A stretch of DNA of 64,000 nt from Herbiconiux daphne (GTDB lineage: Bacteria; Actinomycetota; Actinomycetes; Actinomycetales; Microbacteriaceae): the NCBI RefSeq assembly GCF_024979295.1, contig NZ_JANLCJ010000004.1:124001-188000 (forward strand). Direction: 5' to 3'. Below the pieces are notes generated by a model, which was not told the origin of the DNA, ran no database searches, and worked only from the letters and a program-made list of their open reading frames with translations. Positions 43,414 through 50,593 of this stretch are shown one piece after another (position 1 is the stretch's first letter; each line of letters opens with the position of its first letter). The position numbers and the translations under genes are program-made.

Positions 43414-44079
43414 ATGACCGATCTGAAACGCCGAGTGGCCATCTTCGCCGCGCTCGCAGATCCCACCCGACTGCGCATCGTCGACCTCCTCACCCTCGGC
43501 GATCTGTCGTCGTCTGAGATCGAACTCCTGCTGAAGCTCCGCTCGAACCTCGTCGCGCATCACCTGAGAGTGCTCGAGCGGGCCGACATCGTCTCGCGCA
43601 CCCGATCGGAGTTCGACAAGCGCCGCACCTACATCGGCCTGCACCCCGAGATCTTCGACACCCTCACTCCGGGCGGTGTCGCCGTGCCGGGCCGCGTGAT
43701 CTTCGTCTGCACCGCGAACTCCGCCCGGTCGCAACTGGCCGAGGCCATCTGGCGCGACGCCAGCGACATCCCGGCCCTCTCGGCCGGAGTGAGCCCGGGC
43801 GAGGCGGTCAACCCCGGGGCGATCGACACCGCAGCTCGCCACGGCCTCACCATCGACAGCGACCGGCGCCCCCAGCACGTCAGCCAGGTGGTCGAGGAGC
43901 GCGACCTCGTCATCACCGTCTGCGACAGCGCGCACGAGCAGATGGTGGGCCAAGACGACCTGCACTGGTCGATCCCTGATCCGGCACCGCTCGGAACGCC
44001 CGAGGCGTTCGAGAACGCGTTCGCCCTCATCGCCCGCCGCATCCATGCCCTCACGATGCGACTGCGCGTCACCGACTGA
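43414..44079 (+). CDS. ArsR-type regulator fused to low-molecular-weight phosphatase/arsenate reductase
   Basis: 221 residues. Residues 1-85 form an ArsR winged helix (D-P-T-R-L-R-I-V-D-L-L, N-L-V-A-H-H-L-R-V-L). Residues 94-221 are an LMW-PTP domain with the P-loop C-T-A-N-S-A-R-S (Cys99) and the general-acid loop I-P-D-P-A-P. The paired Cys of arsenic-sensing ArsR proteins are missing, so the ligand site must differ; the catalytic Cys of the second domain could do the sensing. Start ATG 43414 gives a standard ArsR N-terminus; GTG 43405 is possible. It stands alone beside the DUF1801 gene. Confidence 0.86.
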   Translation: MTDLKRRVAIFAALADPTRLRIVDLLTLGDLSSSEIELLLKLRSNLVAHHLRVLERADIVSRTRSEFDKRRTYIGLHPEIFDTLTPGGVAVPGRVIFVCTANSARSQLAEAIWRDASDIPALSAGVSPGEAVNPGAIDTAARHGLTIDSDRRPQHVSQVVEERDLVITVCDSAHEQMVGQDDLHWSIPDPAPLGTPEAFENAFALIARRIHALTMRLRVTD

Positions 44080-44110
44080 GCCACCCGTGCGCGGTGACGG
44101 ATGCCGCGGC

Positions 44111-44116
44111 TACCCT
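44111..44116 (+). promoter_or_regulatory. Putative -10 of a leaderless transcript (DUF1801 gene)
   Basis: TACCCT is followed by six bases and ATG 44123, with no ribosome binding site. Confidence 0.5.
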
Positions 44117-44122
44117 GGTCTC

Positions 44123-44572
44123 ATGCCCGAGCCCACCGGAGCCGACTTCGCGGAGTACCTGCGAGCCCTCCCTCCCGAGCGCGCTGAGCTGGTGGCCCAG
44201 GTGATCGCCCTCGTCGACGGCGCCGTGCCCGACGGCTACGAGCACGCCATCGAGTTCGGCATGCCGAGCTGGGTCGTGCCCCTCGGCCGCTACCCGTCCA
44301 CCTACAACGGGCATCCACTTGCCGTCGCCGCCGTGGCGGCGCAGAAGAACTACACCTCGCTCTATCTGACCTGCCTCTCGAGCGATGACGCCGAGGTCGA
44401 GAGGTTCCGCACGGCCTGGGCTGCCACCGGCAGGAAGCTCGACATGGGCAAGAGCTGCATCCGCTTCTCGCGGTTCGACGCTCTCGCCCCCGACGTCATC
44501 GCCGACTCGATCGCCGCCACCCCGCCGGCCCGGCTGATCGAGCTCTACGAGCTCTCGCGCGCCCAGGCCTGA
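44123..44572 (+). CDS. DUF1801 domain-containing protein
   Basis: 149 residues of the YdhG/DUF1801 fold: the start with Y-L-R-A-L-P-P-E-R-A-E, the central I-E-F-G-M-P-S-W-V-V-P, and H-P-L-A-V-A-A-V-A-A-Q-K-N-Y-T-S-L-Y with the later M-G-K-S-C-I-R-F. These blocks are diagnostic of the family, whose relatives include the iron-chaperone frataxin-like YdhG; the role is not established. ATG 44123 fits the leaderless pattern. NhaA follows after 16 bases and may be co-transcribed. Confidence 0.85.
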   Translation: MPEPTGADFAEYLRALPPERAELVAQVIALVDGAVPDGYEHAIEFGMPSWVVPLGRYPSTYNGHPLAVAAVAAQKNYTSLYLTCLSSDDAEVERFRTAWAATGRKLDMGKSCIRFSRFDALAPDVIADSIAATPPARLIELYELSRAQA

Positions 44573-44588
44573 GACCGGCGACCCCGGC

Positions 44589-45767
44589 ATGGCCTTCATC
44601 CGATCCGAACGCGTCGCCGCCTTCCTGCTGCTCGCGGCGGCCGCGCTCGGGCTGCTCGCCGCGAACTCACCGCTGGGCCCCGCCCTGATGCAGCTGCAAG
44701 ACGCCCATCTCGCCGTGCCCGGCACCCCGCTCGACCTCTCGGTGGGGCACTGGATCAGCGACGGCCTGCTCGCCGTGTTCTTCTTCGTGGTGGCGGTCGA
44801 GCTGAAGAACGAGTTCGCGGTGGGGCAGCTCGACTCGGTGTCGAAGGCCGTGCGCCCGGCCATCGCCGCGCTCGTGGGCGTGGCCGTGCCGGCGCTCATC
44901 TACCTCGGTGTGACCGCCGGATCGGATTACGCCGGCGGCTGGCCCATCCCCACCGCCACCGACATCGCGTTCGCCCTCGGGGTGCTCGCCGTGTTCGGCA
45001 CGGGCATTCCGTCGCGTCTGCGCATCTTCATCCTCGCGCTCGCCATCCTCGACGACATCGTCGCGATCCTCATCATCGCCGTCTTCTTCACCGCCGACCC
45101 CAACCTGCTGTTCATCGCGCTCGCTGCGGCCGGTGTCGCGGCCTTCGGGTTGCTGAGCCGGTTGCTGAGCACGCGGTTGCGGATGCTCGCCGCCGCGGCC
45201 ATGGTCGTCGTCGCGCTGGTCACCTGGTCGCTGGTCGTGCTCTCGGGAGTGCACGCCACCATCGCCGGAGTGGCGCTCGGGCTCGTGATGGTGCGAAAAC
45301 CGGCCATGCACCTGCGCCATCATCTCGAACCCGTCACCAACGGCGTCATCCTGCCGCTGTTCGCGTTCTCGGCCGCGCTCGTGGCCGTTCCGCAGGTGGC
45401 GCCCGCCGAGCTCGCACCCGCGTTCTGGGGCATCCTGATCGCCCTGCCGGTGGGCAAGATCATCGGCATCACCCTCGGCGGATGGCTCTCGGGGTTCGTG
45501 GGCCCGCGCGAACGACGACCGCAGCTCTCGCTGCACGGACTGCTCGCCGCCGGCGCGCTCGGAGGCGTCGGCTTCACGGTCTCGCTGCTCATGAACGAGC
45601 TCGCGTTCGCGGCCGACCCCGAGGTCGCCGACGAGGGCACACTGGCCGTGCTGCTCGGCTCGAGCATCTCGATCGTCATCGCCGCCGTGCTGGTGTCGAC
45701 GCTCGCCGCCTCCTACCGGCGGCTGCGGGCGCTGCGGCTCGAGGCCGAACGCCGGCTCGCGGCCTGA
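44589..45767 (+). CDS. nhaA: Na+/H+ antiporter NhaA
   Basis: 392 residues, about 11-12 transmembrane helices. Signature blocks: W-I-S-D-G-L-L-A-V-F-F-F-V-V-A-V-E-L-K, P-T-A-T-D-I-A-F-A-L-G-V-L and the paired Asp of L-A-I-L-D-D-I-V-A-I, which bind and transport Na+ and H+. The helix near the C-terminus G-G-V-G-F-T-V-S-L also matches. It exchanges cytoplasmic Na+ for protons for pH and sodium homeostasis. Confidence 0.96.
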   Translation: MAFIRSERVAAFLLLAAAALGLLAANSPLGPALMQLQDAHLAVPGTPLDLSVGHWISDGLLAVFFFVVAVELKNEFAVGQLDSVSKAVRPAIAALVGVAVPALIYLGVTAGSDYAGGWPIPTATDIAFALGVLAVFGTGIPSRLRIFILALAILDDIVAILIIAVFFTADPNLLFIALAAAGVAAFGLLSRLLSTRLRMLAAAAMVVVALVTWSLVVLSGVHATIAGVALGLVMVRKPAMHLRHHLEPVTNGVILPLFAFSAALVAVPQVAPAELAPAFWGILIALPVGKIIGITLGGWLSGFVGPRERRPQLSLHGLLAAGALGGVGFTVSLLMNELAFAADPEVADEGTLAVLLGSSISIVIAAVLVSTLAASYRRLRALRLEAERRLAA

Positions 45768-45771
45768 CGCC

Positions 45772-46182
45772 TTAGCGGCGGCGGAAGTAGGGGTTCGACG
45801 CCGGCACGAACATCAGCACCGCGGCGACGACGGTCGCCACCAGCGTCAGGATGTCGAGCACGTTGCCGACGAGGATCGTGCTGATGCCGCCGAGCGTGGT
45901 GAGGATCGCCACGATGAGCAGCACGATGCGCGCCCAGTTGCGGCCCCGGTACATGAACACCGCGAACAGCACCCGCAGACCGGCGCCGATCAGCAGCCCG
46001 ACGCTCAGCACCACGGGCGCGACGGCCGCCGCGACCTGGGCGTCGTCGCCGACATCCGCGCGCGGTTCGGTGCCCGTCGCGAGCACGACGATGCCCGAGA
46101 TGACGGCCAGCACGACCGATGCGATCCAGAGCCAGAAAGACGCCCGCACCGTCGACGGCGCAGCAGAATTCGACGATTCCAT
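45772..46182 (-). CDS. Hypothetical four-helix membrane protein
   Basis: 136 residues from ATG 46182 (GGGGA six bases upstream). Four hydrophobic segments, an R-G-R-N-W-A-R-I-V-L loop after the third, and the ending N-P-Y-F-R-R-R are visible. The same R-x-x-x-A-R-x-L/V and -Y-F-R-R end occur in the 125-residue protein at 48253-48630, so the two are probably distant paralogs. Function unknown. It converges on nhaA with a four-base gap and is divergent from the GAF-ANTAR gene. Confidence 0.62.
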   Translation of the reverse strand: MESSNSAAPSTVRASFWLWIASVVLAVISGIVVLATGTEPRADVGDDAQVAAAVAPVVLSVGLLIGAGLRVLFAVFMYRGRNWARIVLLIVAILTTLGGISTILVGNVLDILTLVATVVAAVLMFVPASNPYFRRR

Positions 46183-46270
46183 GATGTTCCCCACGTTCAC
46201 AGCGACCAGTGTCGTCGCCCCCGCAGCGACCTTATTGCAGTCGGGCGTCGCGCTGCAAAACGGGCCGGGG

Positions 46271-46276
46271 TAAGTT
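46271..46276 (+). promoter_or_regulatory. Putative -10 of a leaderless transcript (GAF-ANTAR gene)
   Basis: TAAGTT is six bases before ATG 46283 (nine before the alternative ATG 46286). No ribosome binding site is present. Confidence 0.45.
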
Positions 46277-46282
46277 GGCATC

Positions 46283-46996
46283 ATGATGGCTCGGGTTCGA
46301 GAGAAAGAACTCGTCGAGACCTTCGTCGGCCTCGCCGACACCCTCGTGGCCGACTACGACGTGGTCGACCTGCTGCACACGCTCGTGCGACGATGCTCGC
46401 TCATTCTCGAAGCGGCGGATGCCGGCATCCTGGTGCCCACCGCCGACGGGCCCCTCGAGGTGATCGCATCGACCAGCGAACGCAGTCGCCTGATCGGCCT
46501 GCTGCAGCTCGACGCCGGGGAGGGCCCGTGCGTCGACGCCTACGAGACCGGTCAGATCGTGTCGGTCGACAACATCGCCGACACCTACGCGCGCTGGCCG
46601 AAGTTCGCCACGCTGGCGACCAGCCTCGACTACCAGGCGATGCACGCCATCCCGATGAAGCTGCGCGACCAGACCATCGGCTCGCTCAACCTGTTCAGCG
46701 ACCGGGTGGGCCCCATCCATCCCGAAGACGCGGCGGCGGCCAAGGCGCTCGCCGACATCGCCACCATCGGCATCCTGCACGAACGCGCGCTGCGCGAGGC
46801 CGACACCGCGCGCGAGCAGTTGCAGCACGCGCTCAACAGCCGCATCGTGATCGAGCAGGCCAAGGGCATCATCGCCTACAGCGACCAGGTCGACATGGAT
46901 GAGGCGTTCCGCCGGTTGCGCTCCCGGGCGCGCGCGAGCGGCCAGCTGCTGTCGGTCGTGGCCCGCGAGGTGGTCGAGGCCGCCGGTCGCCGCTGA
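46283..46996 (+). CDS. GAF and ANTAR domain-containing RNA-binding regulator
   Basis: 237 residues. GAF domain about 15-160 (A-G-I-L-V-P, L-Q-L-D-A-G-E-G-P-C-V-D-A-Y, M-H-A-I-P-M-K-L). The ANTAR domain, about 175-235, has the marker R-I-V-I-E-Q-A-K-G-I-I-A-Y, the D-M-D-E-A-F-R-R-L-R-S-R-A-R motif and two further helices. ANTAR proteins bind paired RNA stem-loops and act as antiterminators; GAF supplies the signal. The RNA target is not known. The desaturase gene follows on the same strand with a hairpin in its leader. Confidence 0.92.
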   Translation: MMARVREKELVETFVGLADTLVADYDVVDLLHTLVRRCSLILEAADAGILVPTADGPLEVIASTSERSRLIGLLQLDAGEGPCVDAYETGQIVSVDNIADTYARWPKFATLATSLDYQAMHAIPMKLRDQTIGSLNLFSDRVGPIHPEDAAAAKALADIATIGILHERALREADTAREQLQHALNSRIVIEQAKGIIAYSDQVDMDEAFRRLRSRARASGQLLSVVAREVVEAAGRR

Positions 46997-47093
46997 CCTC
47001 TCGGCGAACCCACAGCGGTGGGGGCTTGCCGGGCCGCACGCCGAGACGTAGCTTCGTGTCAAGGCGCTCCCCGGACCCGGCAGCGACGCCACC

Positions 47094-47137
47094 GGCCATC
47101 GTGACCGGTGTTGCACACGGCAGGGGCCATCGTGACC
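47094..47137 (+). repeat. Duplicated translation-start segment and hairpin before the desaturase
   Basis: GGCCATCGTGACC occurs at 47094-47106 and 47125-47137. The second copy contains the desaturase start GTG 47132, and the first contains a GTG in another frame. The first copy lies in an inverted repeat CACCGG/CCGGTG (47090-47095 with 47105-47110). Confidence 0.6.
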
Positions 47138-48211
47138 ACCGTCAATCCATCGTCTACGGCTGCGCGCGCCGACCGCCGCAACAGCGAGTTCACCGAACTC
47201 GCGAAGCGCATCAACGCGTCGGGGCTGATGCGCCGCCGCTACGGCTACTACTGGACGAAGCTGCTGCTCGTGCCGGTCGCGTTCGCCGCCGCCATCTGGC
47301 TGTTCGTGGCGATCGGCGACACCTGGTGGCAGCTCGCGACGGCCGCGCTGTTCGCGGTGCTGTTCACCCAGACCGCCTTCCTCGGCCACGACGCGGCGCA
47401 CCGGCAGATCTTCCGATCCGGCCGCTGGAACGACTGGACGACGCTCGTGCTCGGCAACCTCTTCGTCGGCCTGAGCTACGGATGGTGGCAGCACAAGCAC
47501 ACCCGCCATCACGCCAACCCCAACAAACTCGGCGCCGACCCCGACATCGAGGTGCCCGCGATCTCGTTCACCGCCGAGCAGATCGAGCGCCGACGCGGGC
47601 CCGTCACGTCGTGGCTGATCGCGCACCAGGGAGCCTTCTTCTTTCCGGTGCTGCTGCTCGAGGGGCTCTCCCTGCACGCCTCGGGCGTGCATCGCGTGCT
47701 CGGCCGCGAGCCCCTCAAGCGACGGGGCATCGAGATCGCCTTCCTCGTCATCCGCATCGGCGGCTTCACCGCCCTGGCCTTCGTCGTGCTGTCGCCCGGC
47801 GTGGCCGCGGCCTTCCTCGGCGTGCAACTGGGCCTGTTCGGCTTCTACATGGGGGCATCGTTCGCACCGAACCACAAAGGGATGCCGCTGGTGCCGCGAT
47901 CGCTGAAACTCGACTTCCTGCGCCGCCAGGTCATGATGAGCCGCAACATCCGGGGCAATCGGGTGCTCGACGTCGCGATGGGCGGGCTCAACTACCAGAT
48001 CGAGCACCACCTCTTCCCGTCGATGCCGCGGCCGCACCTGCGCCGCGCCGCGCCGATCGTGGCGGCCTACTGCGAGGCGCGCGGGGTTCCCTACCGGCAG
48101 ACCGGGCTGATCGAGTCGTACGGCATCGTGGTGGGTTACATCAACCGGGTCGGGCTCGGCGAGCGCGACCCCTTCGACTGCCCCTTGGCTGCGCAACGCG
48201 CCGCGATCTAG
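47132..48211 (+). CDS. Membrane fatty acid desaturase
   Basis: 359 residues. The three histidine boxes of membrane desaturases are intact: H-D-A-A-H-R, H-T-R-H-H (with a preceding H-K) and Q-I-E-H-H-L-F-P. They bind the di-iron centre that introduces a double bond into lipid acyl chains with O2. Hydrophobic pairs lie near 50-95 and 205-245. GTG 47132 has AGGGG six bases upstream. The gene follows the GAF-ANTAR gene after 135 bases containing repeats and a hairpin. Confidence 0.92.
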   Translation: MTTVNPSSTAARADRRNSEFTELAKRINASGLMRRRYGYYWTKLLLVPVAFAAAIWLFVAIGDTWWQLATAALFAVLFTQTAFLGHDAAHRQIFRSGRWNDWTTLVLGNLFVGLSYGWWQHKHTRHHANPNKLGADPDIEVPAISFTAEQIERRRGPVTSWLIAHQGAFFFPVLLLEGLSLHASGVHRVLGREPLKRRGIEIAFLVIRIGGFTALAFVVLSPGVAAAFLGVQLGLFGFYMGASFAPNHKGMPLVPRSLKLDFLRRQVMMSRNIRGNRVLDVAMGGLNYQIEHHLFPSMPRPHLRRAAPIVAAYCEARGVPYRQTGLIESYGIVVGYINRVGLGERDPFDCPLAAQRAAI

Positions 48212-48233
48212 GGTGATGGAGCAACCATCACCC
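48211..48233 (+). terminator. Hairpin directly after the desaturase stop
   Basis: A 9-bp stem (48211-48219 with 48225-48233) closes a five-base loop AGCAA, beginning at the last base of the desaturase stop. No T-run follows. It could end the desaturase transcript or be a leader element of the next gene, because TAGGGT at its left edge could be a -10. Confidence 0.5.
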
Positions 48234-48252
48234 CGCGACCATCGGAGATCTC

Positions 48253-48630
48253 GTGGCAACTCGACCGGCCGGCGTCACCCTGGTGGCCGTCATCGTCTGG
48301 ATCCAGGGCCTGTTCACCCTCATCGGCGGCGTGGTGTCGCTCGCGGTGTCACCGGCCCAGGGCTCCTTGTCGGGCGGCTTCGCCGTCGCGGGGATCGTGT
48401 CGATCGTGCTGGGCGTGGTGACCATCGCCGTGGGCGTGGGGCTGCTCCGCGGCAGTGGCGTCGCCCGGGTGCTGACGACCATCGTGCTCGTGCTCTCGCT
48501 GGCCAATGCGGCCTACGCGATCGTCGCGAACCCGGCCAGCGTGGTGACGCCCATCATCAGTGCCGCGCTCGCGGTGATCGGCCTGATCCTGCTCTACACC
48601 GGGCGGGCGAACGACTACTTCCGGAGGTGA
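48253..48630 (+). CDS. Hypothetical four-helix membrane protein
   Basis: 125 residues from GTG 48253 with GGAG six to seven bases upstream. Four hydrophobic helices (about 8-28, 40-65, 72-88, 93-113), an R-G-S-G-V-A-R-V-L loop and an N-D-Y-F-R-R end resemble the protein encoded at 45772-46182. No function is known. It is separated by a single base from the following oxidoreductase gene, with which it is probably co-transcribed. Confidence 0.65.
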   Translation: MATRPAGVTLVAVIVWIQGLFTLIGGVVSLAVSPAQGSLSGGFAVAGIVSIVLGVVTIAVGVGLLRGSGVARVLTTIVLVLSLANAAYAIVANPASVVTPIISAALAVIGLILLYTGRANDYFRR

Positions 48631-48631
48631 C

Positions 48632-49579
48632 ATGGCCGAGACGATGATGGCGCTGCGTGCGCACCGGCGCGGCGGCCCCGAGACCCTGGCCTACGAGGCT
48701 GCACCACGCCCGCACGCCGCCCCCGGCGAGGTGCTCGTGCGTGTGCACGCCGCCGCGATCACGTTCGCCGAGCTGGATTGGGACGAGACCTGGCTCTCGG
48801 CGAACGGCGACGACCGCACGCCGATCATTCCCGCCCACGAGGTCTCGGGCGTCGTCGCCGGCCTCGGCGACGGGGTCGACGCCTTCGCGGTCGGCAACGA
48901 GGTCTACGGCCGCATCGACTTCAACCACGACGGAGCGGCCGCCGACTACGTGTCGGTCCCCGTCGACGACCTGGCGCGACGGCCCACCTCGCTCACCCAC
49001 ATCGAGAGCGCGACGCTGCCGCTCGCAGCACTCACGGTGTGGCAGGCGCTGGTCGACCACGCCGCCGTGCGGCCGGGTGAGCACGTCGTCGTGCTGGGCG
49101 GCGCCGGCGGAGTGGGAGCGTTCGCCGTGCAGCTCGCCCACCACCTCGGTGCCCGGGTGACGGCGACGGCCGGCGCCTCGGCGCTCGACGTCGTGAGCGG
49201 GCTCGGGGCCGACGTCGTGCTCGACTACCGCGCCGTGACCGGGGCGACGGTTCGCGTGCAGGCCGACGTCGTGATCGACGCGGTCGGCGGCCCCGCCACC
49301 GCCGAGGCCCTCGACATGGTGCGACCCGGGGGCCGGTTCGTCACCCTGAGCCAGCCGGTCGACCCCGATCTGCTCGAGGGGCGGGATGTCGCGGGCATCT
49401 TCTTCATCGTGGCCGCGAACTCCGCCGAACTCGACGAGATCGCCCGGCTCGCCGACGCCGGAGACCTGCACGTGACCGTCGCGCAGGTCTTTCCGCTCGC
49501 CCGTGGGCGGGAGGCGTTCGAAGACGGCCCGTCGCTTCACCGGCCCGGCAAGACGGTGCTGCAGGTCATCCCCGACTGA
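48632..49579 (+). CDS. NADP-dependent MDR oxidoreductase (quinone reductase type)
   Basis: 315 residues. GroES-like half with A-G-E-V-L-V-R-V-H-A and I-I-P-A-H-E-V-S-G-V-V, then the Rossmann motif V-L-G-G-A-G-G-V-G-A-F near 150. Zinc ligands are absent, so it is of the quinone oxidoreductase class. GGAGG precedes ATG 48632. Its 3-prime end overlaps the converging LysR gene by 14 bases, so the two transcripts are antisense to each other at their ends. Confidence 0.87.
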   Translation: MAETMMALRAHRRGGPETLAYEAAPRPHAAPGEVLVRVHAAAITFAELDWDETWLSANGDDRTPIIPAHEVSGVVAGLGDGVDAFAVGNEVYGRIDFNHDGAAADYVSVPVDDLARRPTSLTHIESATLPLAALTVWQALVDHAAVRPGEHVVVLGGAGGVGAFAVQLAHHLGARVTATAGASALDVVSGLGADVVLDYRAVTGATVRVQADVVIDAVGGPATAEALDMVRPGGRFVTLSQPVDPDLLEGRDVAGIFFIVAANSAELDEIARLADAGDLHVTVAQVFPLARGREAFEDGPSLHRPGKTVLQVIPD

Positions 49580-50522
49580 CGGCCGAACCGTCCTCGGCGA
49601 GCCGCATGGTGGCACCCGCTCGCGCGGCGAACGCCGTGGCGGTGGCGGCGATCGTGCGCTGCATCACCCGCACCGCGCTCGTCGTGGCGACATCCGTGGG
49701 CCGGGCGAGGCTGATCGTGCGGGCCAGAGCCGGGGCCTCGAGCCGCACCGAGCGCAGCCCCGGGCGGTCGATCAGCACCATGGCCGGCACGATCGCCACC
49801 CCGAGGCCGCGTTCGACGAAGCGCAGCACCGCATCCATCTCGGCGCCCTCGAGCACGACGTCGGGTGTCAGTGCCGCGGCGCGGAAGGCGGCATCCGTGG
49901 TGCTGCGCAGGTCGTAGGTCGGGCTGAACTCGATCTGCGGCAGCGCGGCGATCTCGGCGAGACCGATGGTGCGGCGCCTCGTGACCGGCGGTGCCGCGGC
50001 CGACGAGATCAGCACGAGCTCTTCGACGAGCAGGGGGGCCACCGAGAACCGGTCGGCCGGTGCGGCGTCCGAGGTCGTGATGAGGGCCAGGTCGAGCTCT
50101 CCGGCGGCCAGCTCGTCGAGCAGGCGTCGCGAGCCGTGCTCCGAGAGGTGCAGCTCGATGCCGGGGTGCGCCGCGTGAAAGGCGCTGAGCACCTCGGCGA
50201 CCAAGCTGATGCAGAGCGTCGGCGTGGCCCCGAGCCGCACCCGGCCGCGTTGCAGGCCGGCGAGCTCGGCCAGCTCGCGGCGCACCGAGTCGGCGTCGGC
50301 GAGCATGCGGCGCGCGAGGGGCAGCAGCGACTCGCCCGCCGTGGTGAGGGTGCTGCCGGCACGCCCGCGCTGCACGAGCTCGGCCCCGAGGTCGTGCTCG
50401 AGCGATGCGATCTGCCGGCTCAGCGACGGCTGCGCCAGATGCAGGTTTTCGGCGGCGCGGGTGAAGTTGCCGACCTGGGCCACCGCGACGAAGCTGCGCA
50501 GTTGCTCGAGATTCACGTCCAT
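49566..50522 (-). CDS. LysR family transcriptional regulator
   Basis: 318 residues. The N-terminal helix-turn-helix reads L-E-Q-L-R-S-F-V-A-V-A-Q-V-G-N-F-T-R-A-A, then A-Q-P-S-L-S-R-Q-I-A-S-L-E. About 230 residues of substrate-binding-like effector domain follow. It is divergent from the flavoprotein gene across 71 bases that contain a LysR-type box, so it probably controls that gene. The effector is unknown. Confidence 0.92.
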   Translation of the reverse strand: MDVNLEQLRSFVAVAQVGNFTRAAENLHLAQPSLSRQIASLEHDLGAELVQRGRAGSTLTTAGESLLPLARRMLADADSVRRELAELAGLQRGRVRLGATPTLCISLVAEVLSAFHAAHPGIELHLSEHGSRRLLDELAAGELDLALITTSDAAPADRFSVAPLLVEELVLISSAAAPPVTRRRTIGLAEIAALPQIEFSPTYDLRSTTDAAFRAAALTPDVVLEGAEMDAVLRFVERGLGVAIVPAMVLIDRPGLRSVRLEAPALARTISLARPTDVATTSAVRVMQRTIAATATAFAARAGATMRLAEDGSAVSRG

Positions 50523-50553
50523 AGTCTATTCGCATCGTCATGACCAGTTATAT

Positions 50554-50586
50554 GCATTGGAGTAATGCGCGAGATCCGCCTAGCGT
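50554..50586 (+). promoter_or_regulatory. LysR-type box overlapping the flavoprotein promoter
   Basis: GCATT-GGAGT-AATGC (50554-50568) is a 5-5-5 inverted repeat of the T-N11-A class. TTGGAG (50557-50562) inside it, an 18-bp spacer and TAGCGT (50581-50586), seven bases before ATG 50594, form a leaderless promoter. Confidence 0.6.
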
Positions 50587-50593
50587 GGCAGGC

